A DNA stretch of 64,000 bases from Gracilimonas sp. (GTDB lineage: Bacteria > Bacteroidota > Rhodothermia > Balneolales > Balneolaceae): assembly GCF_017641085.1 (NCBI RefSeq), contig NZ_JAEPPI010000003.1:310001-374000 (forward strand). Direction: 5' to 3'. Both the position numbers and the translations under genes were made by a program. Shown here one piece after another: positions 54,829-63,527 of this stretch (positions are counted from its first letter, which is position 1; the number at the start of each line of letters is the position of its first letter). Under the pieces are notes generated by a model that saw only the letters and a list, made by a program, of their open reading frames with translations, made no database searches and was not told the origin of the DNA.

Positions 54829-55274
54829 ACGTGATTAGTGAACCTACCAAAAAAGTTATTTTTTGGGCTTTTATCCTTAATACTATTTGGGAATTTGTTC
54901 AATGTGGCTTTCTATATGGCATGTGGGACTGGCCTTTTCTCAAGGCTACAGTTTGGATGTGGGGAGCTGTTTTAGGGGATATCATCATTGTATTAGGGCT
55001 ATGGAGAGCCACCTCAATGCTGACTTCGTCCGTGCATCTGGAACCTCGTCTTGGTCGCAAAGGATATATTGTGCTTTTCGGCTTAAGCTTTGCAGCAAGT
55101 ATTTTTCTTGAATGGGTTGCTATTTTTCTTAGCCTTTGGGAATATACATCTGCGATGCCAGAGCTAACTATTTTTTCTTATGAGGTTGGCTTATCGCCGA
55201 TTGTTCAAATTACTGTTCTTCCCGCTCTGAGCATTTACCTTGCTTCAAAGCGAACTAAAATTTCACGTGTATAA
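54825..55274 (+). CDS. Polytopic membrane protein, unknown
   Basis: About 149 residues with four predicted helices. Start is TTG 54825 (overlapping the previous stop as TTGA) or GTG 54831; no ATG is near. Segments NTIWEFVQCGFLYGMW and LGDIIIVLGLW carry conserved-looking charged and aromatic residues inside helices. I do not recognise the family. The close spacing puts it in the copper cluster. Confidence 0.6.
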   Translation: MNVISEPTKKVIFWAFILNTIWEFVQCGFLYGMWDWPFLKATVWMWGAVLGDIIIVLGLWRATSMLTSSVHLEPRLGRKGYIVLFGLSFAASIFLEWVAIFLSLWEYTSAMPELTIFSYEVGLSPIVQITVLPALSIYLASKRTKISRV

Positions 55275-55423
55275 AACATAAACAAGCTTCTAAAACTTAT
55301 GGGCAATAACTACCTAAGGTTCAGTTTTTAAGTTTAACTGCAAAATTTGATATCTTTAAAACATAATTATGTAAGATGTTTTGTAGCTGATAGTCTATTA
55401 TTAGTATTCACAAAATTTTAGCT

Positions 55424-55888
55424 TTGCTTAAAAAAATCCACAAAACAAAGATTTATAAAATCTCAGCACGACTTCTGCTGATCATATTTGCTATGCACGT
55501 GTTAAGTGTGCACAGTCTGGCAGAGTCATTGGTGTATTGTTTTGAAGATAATGGCGATGTAAATGTTGAATCAAAGGCAGAGCTTGGAATTTTCTTTAAT
55601 AGTGAAGCCGAAGTCCACGAAAATGATGGTCATAATCACGAACAGGAAACGGTTTTTCACCAAGATAATGACCACCATCGGGATGTTCCTATTTCTTTAC
55701 TCTGTGCCAAGGAAGACAAGCTAAATCGCTTTGACCAGCAAAAAACAGTCGCTGATCTTAAACGAGCTGTTTTGCAAAAAAGCGAAATCACTCCTGTCTC
55801 CCGTTCGGTTCAACAAACCATTTTCTTACCGCCGGTTATAGAAAATTCTATCACCACCAATCTACAGACCGTAGTACTTCTGAATTAG
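55424..55888 (+). CDS. Small secreted His-rich protein before the third RND cluster
   Basis: 154 residues from a TTG start (an internal ATG at residue 24 would remove most of the leader). A leader of about 34 residues, then an acidic/His segment VHENDGHNHEQETVFHQD with NDHHRD, C39 and C94 (SLLCAKED), and a hydrophobic, Pro-containing end. Probably binds divalent metal in the periplasm. Precedes the TolC gene by about 117 bases. Confidence 0.62.
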   Translation: MLKKIHKTKIYKISARLLLIIFAMHVLSVHSLAESLVYCFEDNGDVNVESKAELGIFFNSEAEVHENDGHNHEQETVFHQDNDHHRDVPISLLCAKEDKLNRFDQQKTVADLKRAVLQKSEITPVSRSVQQTIFLPPVIENSITTNLQTVVLLN

Positions 55889-56005
55889 GCCATACAGCCC
55901 CTCCTATACCTAATTCACATTGAAAATGCCCTTCATATTCACAGGATCATAGTATCCAGTGCGCATTTCTCATAAATCTACAACAGCTAAAAAGCTGAAT
56001 ACTAC

Positions 56006-57376
56006 ATGTCAAAATATATCAAAACGATGCTGCTCATCGGCACGCTCGTGCTTGCTGCCGGTTGCGCCAGCGAACGAACGGTACTTCAAGCACCATCTGA
56101 AAGCACGCTTATAGAACATGAATCCGAGGACTATTCTTCTCAGATTCTAAACAGAAATTTAAACTCTTCGGCCAATTCGATTGCCATTGGCGACACGCTG
56201 AGCTATCGAACGGCACTGGCTAAAACGCTCCTCGAAAACCCCGGTCTGCAAAGTTATGCCTGGCAAGTTCGGGTTAAGGAAGCCGAGCGCATTCAAGCTG
56301 CTTTGTTGCCCAATCCGGAATTGGAAGCCGAAATGGAAAACTTTGGAGGAACCGGCCCTTTTGAAGGCTATGATTCCAGGGAAACCACGATAAGGCTCAG
56401 CCAAAAAGTTCTCTTAGGGGCTGATCGGATGAAACGGAAACGACTGGCCGGTTTAACTACTGAGCTCGCCGAGTGGGATTACGAAACCCAGCGTTTAAAT
56501 ACGCTCACCGGACTCACACAAGCTTATACGTCCGCTTTGGAAGCCCAACTGCAATGGGAGCAACAAAAAGAGTTATTAGATGTTGCCCGACAATTTTATG
56601 AAAGCGTGTCGGCACAAGTCGAAGCCGGGAAAGTTTCAAAACTGGAGCAGACCAAAGCCCAGGTTGAACTCTCTCGTGCACGCATAGATCTGGAAAACAG
56701 GCGCAATGCGATGCAATCCGCTTTTACCACACTGGCCTCATTTTGGGGAAGTGATCAGGTTTCGTTTATGGCACTGTCAGGCGAATTAGAGATGCCGGAT
56801 TCTATTCCAGACTACCAATACGTGGCCGAATTTATAGAGCGAAACCCAGATGTTGCTCGCTGGACTACCGAGATTCAGCAACGGGAAGCTTCCCTTTCGT
56901 ATGAGCGATCCAAAGCCATTCCTGATATAAAAATCAGCGGCGGGTATCGCTGGATGGAAGATCTTGGAGCCGAAGCTGCTTTAGTAGGTGTCTCCATACC
57001 TCTTCCATTTTTTGACCGCAACCAAGGGAATGTAAAGGCGGCTCGTTATGAGCTCAACCGTGCGGAAACGGTGCGGGAGTCTGCCAGAATTGAGGTGCAA
57101 AAAGCCCTTCAAAATAGCTATAACAAGTTACAGGCTGCTTTATATGAGGCCGAGCAACTTCAAGCTGAAGTCTTACCCGGAGCCCAAACAGCCTATGAAG
57201 CTGCCCAAATCGGCTACCGGCAGGGAAAGTTTGATTTCCTGGAAGTTCTGGATGCCCAGCGAACTTTATTTACCAGCCGGACCCGCTACGTACAAGCGCT
57301 GGCTGAACTGAACCGTGCCATTGCACATGTAGAGCGACTGATAGGCACGCCCTTGAATGAAATTTCTACCAACTAA
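56006..57376 (+). CDS. TolC-family lipoprotein channel (CzcC-like)
   Basis: 456 residues, lipobox AAGC at C20. Outer-membrane efflux protein: QAALLPNPELEAEMENFGGTG, SAQVEAGKVSKLEQTKAQVELS, and RQGKFDFLEVLDAQRTLF near the C-terminus are typical of CzcC. Exit duct of the third cluster, whose order is C, B, A, PII, AraC. Confidence 0.93.
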   Translation: MSKYIKTMLLIGTLVLAAGCASERTVLQAPSESTLIEHESEDYSSQILNRNLNSSANSIAIGDTLSYRTALAKTLLENPGLQSYAWQVRVKEAERIQAALLPNPELEAEMENFGGTGPFEGYDSRETTIRLSQKVLLGADRMKRKRLAGLTTELAEWDYETQRLNTLTGLTQAYTSALEAQLQWEQQKELLDVARQFYESVSAQVEAGKVSKLEQTKAQVELSRARIDLENRRNAMQSAFTTLASFWGSDQVSFMALSGELEMPDSIPDYQYVAEFIERNPDVARWTTEIQQREASLSYERSKAIPDIKISGGYRWMEDLGAEAALVGVSIPLPFFDRNQGNVKAARYELNRAETVRESARIEVQKALQNSYNKLQAALYEAEQLQAEVLPGAQTAYEAAQIGYRQGKFDFLEVLDAQRTLFTSRTRYVQALAELNRAIAHVERLIGTPLNEISTN

Positions 57377-57389
57377 TTATTTGAACCCC

Positions 57390-58670
57390 ATGAAACAGAG
57401 ATTAAAAACAATGAAGATCATTAACGTATTACTCCCGGTGTGGATGTTGCTTTTGAGTGGAGTCGTCATAAGCGGCTGTAGTTCTCAAAATGAATCCACT
57501 CCACAAACCGAAAACCATGCTACCGCTTCTGAACACGGCTCAGACGAAGCCCAACATACGGAGGCAGAAGGCGAGCGATCGGCAGAAGAAGGTGAACATT
57601 CAGGTGAAGTCCATTTATCACAGGAGCAATTAGCTTCTCTAAACATCAACGTAGATACCCTGAAAGCCGGAAGTGCAAGCTCCGTAATTCAACGGCCTGC
57701 CAGTGTGATGTACGATATGGATCGCATTGCAAAAGTGGGTCCGCGTATTGAGGCCAAAGTGGTTAAAGTGCTTAAAGATTTGGGGGATTACGTGGAAGAA
57801 GGCGAGCCCATTGCACAAATGAGCAGCGTTGGACTTGGCAAGATCAAAGCCGATTACATTCGTCTCAGAGCGGCCATGAAGAAGGAGGAAGCCCACTTTA
57901 AGCGTGAGCAAAATTTGTATGAACAGGATATCTCCAGTCAGGCTGAGCTGTTGCAGGCCGAATTGGAATATGAACAAGCGAAAGCAGAGCTTGATGCCGC
58001 CTCTGAAGCGTTGCGTTTATACGGATTATCCCATAATGATATCCAAAATATTAAGGCCGGAAGTGAGATTCCGCTTTCTTATTTCTACCTGAGCAGTCCC
58101 TTGAGTGGTACCATTCAGGAGCGAGACCTTTCTCCCGGACAGACTATAAGCCCCAGTGAAACGCCGGTTCATGTAGCCGACTTGTCTAAGGTTTGGGTGA
58201 TGATAGACGGATATGAGCAAGATATTCGCTATCTGGAAACCGGACAGGGTGTTGAGCTTTCCATACGAAGCACTCCTGGAACCACCTTTGAGGGAACGAC
58301 CGACTGGATCTCGTACGAGCTCGAAAAAGAAACTCGAACCATGCCCGTACGTGCGCTTTTTGATAATCCTGAAGGCCAGCTCCGTGCCGGTATGTTTGGC
58401 ACCGCTCGCATTTACACCAATTCAAAGGAAACCGCTGCCCTCATTCCTGTGGACGCCGTTCAGCAAATCGAAGGCACTGACCGTGTATTTGTGCCTGGTG
58501 AAGAGCCCGGAAGTTTCCGTCCGGTTGTCGTTACACTTGGAAATGAACGAGACGGTTTTGTTGAGGTGATCTCTGGCTTAGATCCGGGACAAACAGCTGT
58601 TGTTTCCGGGGCTTTTGACCTGAAATCAGCTCTTACCGCCGCAACCCGGAGTGCAGATCATGGCCACTAA
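57390..58670 (+). CDS. RND periplasmic adaptor (CzcB-like)
   Basis: About 426 residues from ATG 57390, the first ATG after the TolC stop; 57411 is an alternative. Lipobox SGC. A Glu/His-rich segment (EHGSDEAQHTEAEGERSAE) precedes the adaptor core, with no Cys/Met-rich heavy-metal-binding domain. The lipoyl half and hairpin include VVKVLKDLGDYVEEGEP and the barrel RAGMFGTARIYT. The Glu/His content in place of Met fits divalent ions (Zn, Co, Ni, Cd). Confidence 0.92.
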   Translation: MKQRLKTMKIINVLLPVWMLLLSGVVISGCSSQNESTPQTENHATASEHGSDEAQHTEAEGERSAEEGEHSGEVHLSQEQLASLNINVDTLKAGSASSVIQRPASVMYDMDRIAKVGPRIEAKVVKVLKDLGDYVEEGEPIAQMSSVGLGKIKADYIRLRAAMKKEEAHFKREQNLYEQDISSQAELLQAELEYEQAKAELDAASEALRLYGLSHNDIQNIKAGSEIPLSYFYLSSPLSGTIQERDLSPGQTISPSETPVHVADLSKVWVMIDGYEQDIRYLETGQGVELSIRSTPGTTFEGTTDWISYELEKETRTMPVRALFDNPEGQLRAGMFGTARIYTNSKETAALIPVDAVQQIEGTDRVFVPGEEPGSFRPVVVTLGNERDGFVEVISGLDPGQTAVVSGAFDLKSALTAATRSADHGH

Positions 58671-58713
58671 TGCAGATCGGCTCAACAAAATTATCACCCT
58701 GAATATTTGACCT

Positions 58714-61700
58714 ATGCTTGAACAAATAATTGATAAAGTATTAAAGAACCGGCTAACCATCTTTATTTTGGTAGCCGCGGTAGCGCTCTATGGCTACTTT
58801 TCATTTCGGGATGTACCCATAGATTCCTTTCCCGACGTATCACCCACACTCGTGCAGGTGTTTACTTCCAGTCCGGGTCTTTCTCCGGTAGATGTGGAAA
58901 CTCAAATAAGTTATCCCATTGAGATCTCCATGTATGGTTTGCCGAAACTGGACCGGGTGCAAAGCACCTCCATTTTCGGGCTTTCCAGAGTGAATATTTA
59001 CTTTGAGGAAGGAACTGATATTTACTTTGCCCGGCGACTGGTCAACGAACGACTGTCGCAGGCCAAAAACGAGATACCGGACGGACTTGGTGAACCCCAA
59101 CTTGGCCCTATCACCACCGGCCTTGGAACGGTGTTGATGTATGAGGTCAAGAATAAAGAAGGCTACGATCACTCCCTGATGGATATCCGTACCGCTCAGG
59201 ACTGGATCGTAAAACCGCAACTGCGAACAGTGCCCGGCGTAACCGGCGTGCTGTCGATTGGCGGGGATGTTCGTCAATTCCAGGTCAAAACCGATATGAA
59301 TGCCCTGGTTTCCCGAGGACTTACCCTTGAAGATCTCGAAGGTGCCCTCAATAAAAACAACCGCACGGTAGGCGCTTCTTTTCTGGAACGCGGAGGAGAA
59401 GAATATCTGGTGCGCGGTTATGGCTGGATTCAACCCGACGAAGAAGGTCTCAATGACCTTGAGAATATAATCGTATCCAATGAAAACGGCACTCCGGTGT
59501 ATGTGAAAGATGTAGCTGAAGTGGCATTTGGCTCGGAAATCAAGCGGGGAACACTGGTTGCTAACGGGGAAGAATCGGTGGGCGGTTTTGTGTTGAAACT
59601 CATCGGAACCAACACGCAGGACTTGCTGGCCGAAATGGATAACAAAGTGGATGCCATTAATAGCGCCCTCCCCGAAGGGATGGTCATGGAAACCTTTTAT
59701 TCTCAAGGTGAACTCGTAGAAAAAGCCGTGGGTACAGTTACCAATGCCCTCTACATCGGGGCCATTCTGGTGCTCATCGTGCTGTACTTTTTTATGGGTG
59801 ATATCCGATCCACACTGATTATTATTTCCACAGTCCCCATTGCTTTTCTGATTGCATTCATTGGCATGAAATGGCTGGGAATATCGGCTAACCTGATGAG
59901 TCTCGGTGGGCTGGCGATCAGCATCGGGATGATCGGTGATAGTGCCACGGTAATTGTGGAAAACACGTACAGGCTGCTTGAGGAGCGAAAAGAAGGAAAT
60001 GTGTCCCTAACACGGATTGTGAGTGAAGCCGCGCGTGAAGTCATTCGACCGGTCTTTTTCGCTACCAGCATTATCATCATTGTATTTCTGCCACTCTTCT
60101 CGCTTGAAGGTGTGGAAGGAAAGATGTTCAAACCGCTGGCTTATACCATTACCTTTGCGCTGTTCGGAGCCATCTTTTTAGCGCTGACGTACATTCCTAT
60201 TATCTCCAGCTTCATCCTTCCCGAAAAAGGCATGGACAAGGAACCCTGGTTGGTACGTACGCTCAAAAAATGGAGTGAACCGTTGATCGAGAAGACCTCC
60301 AAATATCCTAAAATGGTATTTGGTGCCGCTCTTGTTCTCTTTGCCGGAAGCATGGCCATCTTTCCGTTTTTAGGAACCGAGTTTCAGCCCACTTTACGAG
60401 AAGGTACCTACGCCGTTCGTTCGGTATTACCACCGGGGGCCAATCTTCCAACCACTACCGAATACTCCAAGCGGCTTCAGGAATCGATGCTAACCTTTCC
60501 TGAAGTAGAAAGCGTCTATTCGCGTGTTGGTCGTGCTGAAGTTGGTGGAGATCCTGAGCCGGTGAACGTGGTCTTCAACGTGGTGAATTTGAAACCGTTG
60601 GACGCATGGGAATGGGGACGTGATTACGAAGAACTTCAGACCGCGATGGCAGAAAAACTATCCGAGGATCTACCCGGCGTTTCTTCCAATTTCTCCCAAC
60701 CTATTCAGCTTCGTACTGATGAGCTGCTAAGCGGCGTTCGGGCCCAAGTGGTTGTGAGTTTATATGGCGATGACCTGGATGTGCTGGCTGAAAAAGCAGG
60801 TGAAATCCAGGCCATTGCTGAAGGTGTGGAAGGAGCCGTTGATGTCCGCGCCCAGCAACAAGGCGGCAAACCGCAAATCCTGGTTCGTCCGGATCGTGAG
60901 CAGTTGGCCCGGCTGGGAATTAGCATGGATGACTTCCTTAACACCGTAGAAACCGGGATCGGTGGATCGGTATCCGGGCAAGTCTTCGAAGGCATCCGAC
61001 GCTTCGATATCTTTGTTCGCCTACAGGAATCTCAGCGAACCCACATTGACCAGGTTCGCGATCTACCCATCCGTACGGCTAAAGGAGCATTGGTTCCGCT
61101 GTCACAAATAGCCGATGTGGAAGTCTTTACCGGACCAAAGCAGATCTCCCGAAATAAAGCCAGTCGCCGAACCTATGTACAGCTTAACGTGAGAGGACGA
61201 GACATGGGAAGCGTAGTCAGTGAAATTCAGCAAAAGGTGGCTGAGCAGGTCGAACTACCGGCAGGATATTTCACCGAATACGGCGGACAGTTTGAAAATC
61301 AACAGCGGGCGATGGCGCGGTTGTATGTAGTGGTTCCCATTACGCTGGGACTCATTTTTTTCATGCTGTTTTCCACCTTCAGTAGCTGGAAATACGCTGT
61401 GCTCATCTTCCTGAATATACCCTTTGCCACTATCGGTGGTATTGTAGCGCTTTGGGTGTCCGGTCTCTACTTGTCCGTGCCGGCAGCCGTGGGTTTTATC
61501 GCCATCTTTGGTATCGCGGTACTCAATGGCGTGGTGCTGGTTTCCTACATCAACCAACTTCGGGAGGAAGGACTTGAAACCCACAAGGCAGTTGTTAAAG
61601 CCGCCTTGTTACGGCTACGCCCTGTACTCATGACGGCCTTAACCACCGGTCTCGGACTGATTCCGTTGCTACTGGCAAACGATATCGGCTCGAATGTGCA

Positions 61701-61818
61701 ACGTCCTCTGGCAGCCGTGGTAGTTGGTGGTCTGGTAACATCGACTCTGCTTACACTGGTGGTATTACCCACTATCTACAAGTGGTTTGCTGAACCGGTA
61801 GAACACGTTGAACTGTAA
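58714..61818 (+). CDS. czcA: HME-RND divalent-metal efflux pump (CzcA-like)
   Basis: 1034 residues, 12 helices. Helix 4 reads AISIGMIGDSATVIVEN, different from the Cu/Ag pumps at 32979 and 41127. The periplasmic segment FSQPIQLRTDELLSGVRAQ replaces the Met-bearing RIDMLSTG, as in pumps for Zn/Co/Cd/Ni. The exact ion is not decidable from sequence. Followed by a strong hairpin and a PII-like gene. Symbol by subfamily only. Confidence 0.93.
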   Translation: MLEQIIDKVLKNRLTIFILVAAVALYGYFSFRDVPIDSFPDVSPTLVQVFTSSPGLSPVDVETQISYPIEISMYGLPKLDRVQSTSIFGLSRVNIYFEEGTDIYFARRLVNERLSQAKNEIPDGLGEPQLGPITTGLGTVLMYEVKNKEGYDHSLMDIRTAQDWIVKPQLRTVPGVTGVLSIGGDVRQFQVKTDMNALVSRGLTLEDLEGALNKNNRTVGASFLERGGEEYLVRGYGWIQPDEEGLNDLENIIVSNENGTPVYVKDVAEVAFGSEIKRGTLVANGEESVGGFVLKLIGTNTQDLLAEMDNKVDAINSALPEGMVMETFYSQGELVEKAVGTVTNALYIGAILVLIVLYFFMGDIRSTLIIISTVPIAFLIAFIGMKWLGISANLMSLGGLAISIGMIGDSATVIVENTYRLLEERKEGNVSLTRIVSEAAREVIRPVFFATSIIIIVFLPLFSLEGVEGKMFKPLAYTITFALFGAIFLALTYIPIISSFILPEKGMDKEPWLVRTLKKWSEPLIEKTSKYPKMVFGAALVLFAGSMAIFPFLGTEFQPTLREGTYAVRSVLPPGANLPTTTEYSKRLQESMLTFPEVESVYSRVGRAEVGGDPEPVNVVFNVVNLKPLDAWEWGRDYEELQTAMAEKLSEDLPGVSSNFSQPIQLRTDELLSGVRAQVVVSLYGDDLDVLAEKAGEIQAIAEGVEGAVDVRAQQQGGKPQILVRPDREQLARLGISMDDFLNTVETGIGGSVSGQVFEGIRRFDIFVRLQESQRTHIDQVRDLPIRTAKGALVPLSQIADVEVFTGPKQISRNKASRRTYVQLNVRGRDMGSVVSEIQQKVAEQVELPAGYFTEYGGQFENQQRAMARLYVVVPITLGLIFFMLFSTFSSWKYAVLIFLNIPFATIGGIVALWVSGLYLSVPAAVGFIAIFGIAVLNGVVLVSYINQLREEGLETHKAVVKAALLRLRPVLMTALTTGLGLIPLLLANDIGSNVQRPLAAVVVGGLVTSTLLTLVVLPTIYKWFAEPVEHVEL

Positions 61819-61832
61819 TTTTAAACCAACTT

Positions 61833-61865
61833 AAACCTCCAGGGTTTTTAAAACCCTGGAGGTTT
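61833..61865 (+). other. Strong hairpin between czcA and the PII-like gene
   Basis: 16-bp perfect inverted repeat, arms 61833-61848 (AAACCTCCAGGGTTTT) and 61850-61865, one central base. No T-run beyond the stem. Same place as the hairpin after cusA. Confidence 0.75.
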
Positions 61866-61885
61866 CATACAAAAAGAAAAATATT

Positions 61886-62206
61886 ATGAAAGAGATAAAA
61901 GCATTTATTCGAACCAACATGATTGATTACGTTATTGATGGACTTGAAGCCTTATCCGAACCACCCGGTATAACCTTATCGGATGTCAGGGGTTGGGGGC
62001 ACGTTAAAGCCGAAGATGAAGCACGGCTCACCAACCGTATAAAACTGGAAACCGTTGTTCCCGATGAACGGGTTGCTGAAATTATTGATACGATCATCCA
62101 AAAAGGAAAAACAGGTAATTCGGGTGATGGTAAAATCTTTATATCCGAAGTAGATAAAGCGGTCAGAATACGCACCGGGGAAATCGACGAAGAAGTGATT
62201 AGATAG
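61886..62206 (+). CDS. PII-like protein (PII-NG type) of cluster 3
   Basis: 106 residues: EIKAFIRTNMIDYVIDGLEAL, then LSDVRGWGHVK, and GKTGNSGDGKIFISEVDKA with RIRTGE. Lacks the CC pair and the His-bearing T-loop of its two relatives, which fits a different metal. It is the shortest of the three. Confidence 0.88.
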   Translation: MKEIKAFIRTNMIDYVIDGLEALSEPPGITLSDVRGWGHVKAEDEARLTNRIKLETVVPDERVAEIIDTIIQKGKTGNSGDGKIFISEVDKAVRIRTGEIDEEVIR

Positions 62207-62353
62207 GCTAAGAGTACATCACTTTATACCCCGGGATTGCTGTCATTTGACCGTGGCAGTAGTCATCTGAAATTATATTCGTGATAACAATGAATTGCGA
62301 TTTGAAATACACCGCTTAATTGTTGTTACAACAGCAACTTTTTAAACATAACT

Positions 62354-62926
62354 ATGACCATGGAAGAACAAATTTTTCGTATAAAAAATATGGTGTGTGA
62401 ACATTGCGGAGAAGTACTGGAGAGTAAATTAAATGAAGCTGGTTTTGTAGTAGAATCAATGAGGTTGGGTGCTATAAAGCTCCAAGAACCGGTGAACCGG
62501 CAACAGTTTATCAAACTAACAAATATTGTTCATCAAAATGGATTTGAAATCATAAGTGATAAAAGCAGTCAGTTGGTGGAACAAATCAAACATCTGATTA
62601 TAGATGTTATTCATGGCCGGAATAAACTGGAGGGTAATCTGTCGGAGTATATAGTGGAGAACATTCACAAAGACTATCAACATCTTAGCAGACTGTTTTC
62701 CAGTGTAGAGGGAAAATCTATAGAACGATACTTTATTTTACAGAAGATTGAGCGATCTAAAGAATTGATTGTTTATGGAGAGCAAAATTTAAGTGAGATT
62801 GCTTTCGAGCTTGGTTATAGCAGCCAACAGCACTTTTCGCGACAGTTTAAAAAAGAGACGGGACTAGCGCCATCGCACTTCAAAGAAATTAAAGAACAAA
62901 AAAGAACTTCCATTGATCGCTTGTAA
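62354..62926 (+). CDS. HMA-domain/AraC-type regulator fusion, second copy
   Basis: 190 residues (ATG 62360 also possible). N-terminal HMA-like region with IKNMVCEHC; a linker; a C-terminal AraC/XylS domain with IERYFILQKIERSKELIVY, LSEIAFELGYSSQQHFSRQFK and TGLAPSHFKEIK, complete and canonical, in contrast to the degenerate second HTH of 37227. It stands behind a PII-like gene, as the first does. A metal-responsive activator of the third cluster is likely; its operator is not known. Confidence 0.86.
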   Translation: MTMEEQIFRIKNMVCEHCGEVLESKLNEAGFVVESMRLGAIKLQEPVNRQQFIKLTNIVHQNGFEIISDKSSQLVEQIKHLIIDVIHGRNKLEGNLSEYIVENIHKDYQHLSRLFSSVEGKSIERYFILQKIERSKELIVYGEQNLSEIAFELGYSSQQHFSRQFKKETGLAPSHFKEIKEQKRTSIDRL

Positions 62927-63046
62927 CATAAAATTGCATATAGATATCATACATCTGCAAGATTTCTTTGGCGGAAATAGATAGTATGGGTCAAATATTG
63001 GTATAAGAAAATATCATTACTGATTAAAAAGGGAGCAATAAATTCT

Positions 63047-63484
63047 ATGGAAATAATTAAAATCGAACTTGGAAAATTATTGAAAAGTGTTTCTGACTCA
63101 AGAGATTTTTGCATTGACCGGCTGTTAGGCAGCCTAAAAAAACGGGAAGGAATTTTAAACATAAAAAAAAGTGAATCAGTTACAGATAAGCCTCAACTCA
63201 CCATTTCTTTTGATCCAGAAATTATTAGTGAACATCAGGTAAAAAGGATGGCCCGGGAAACTGCCAATTCGCTCGATCAAACCTTTGGCCACTTTCAAAT
63301 TAGATTAAAAGAATTCACAGATTCCGAAAAACTTAAGGCTGCTACTTCTGTTCTGAAAAATATGAAAGGAGTTATGAATGTTTTGATCGTACCAACCGGC
63401 AGCCTGATTGTTGAATTCAATAAATATATTACCCAAGAGTCTATTCTAAATGAGATAATTAAGAACTTAAATGTACTAAGCTAA
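63047..63484 (+). CDS. Protein with two degenerate HMA-like domains
   Basis: 145 residues, no signal peptide. Two halves each look like a ferredoxin-like HMA fold: CIDRLLGSLKKREGILNIK with LTISFDPEIIS, then LKAATSVLKNMKGVMNVLI with SLIVEFNKYIT. The CxxC is missing in both (a lone Cys at about 22). It resembles N-terminal domains of metal P-type ATPases and may be a relic of one or a stand-alone metal-site-less partner. Not clearly assigned. Confidence 0.6.
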   Translation: MEIIKIELGKLLKSVSDSRDFCIDRLLGSLKKREGILNIKKSESVTDKPQLTISFDPEIISEHQVKRMARETANSLDQTFGHFQIRLKEFTDSEKLKAATSVLKNMKGVMNVLIVPTGSLIVEFNKYITQESILNEIIKNLNVLS

Positions 63485-63527
63485 ATTTAATGAGTGGGTA
63501 CTTTTGTGAACAAAAGGCACAATTATC

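Noticed and set aside
55313-55332. Seventh TTTAAG operator before the third cluster
   Set aside because: Only one exact half-site (55327-55332); the upstream CCTAAG is 14 bases away, breaking the 11-bp period.
58840-59706. Long antisense open frame of 288 codons
   Set aside because: It lies fully inside czcA on the opposite strand, has no homologous motifs or leader, and the czcA frame is unmistakable.
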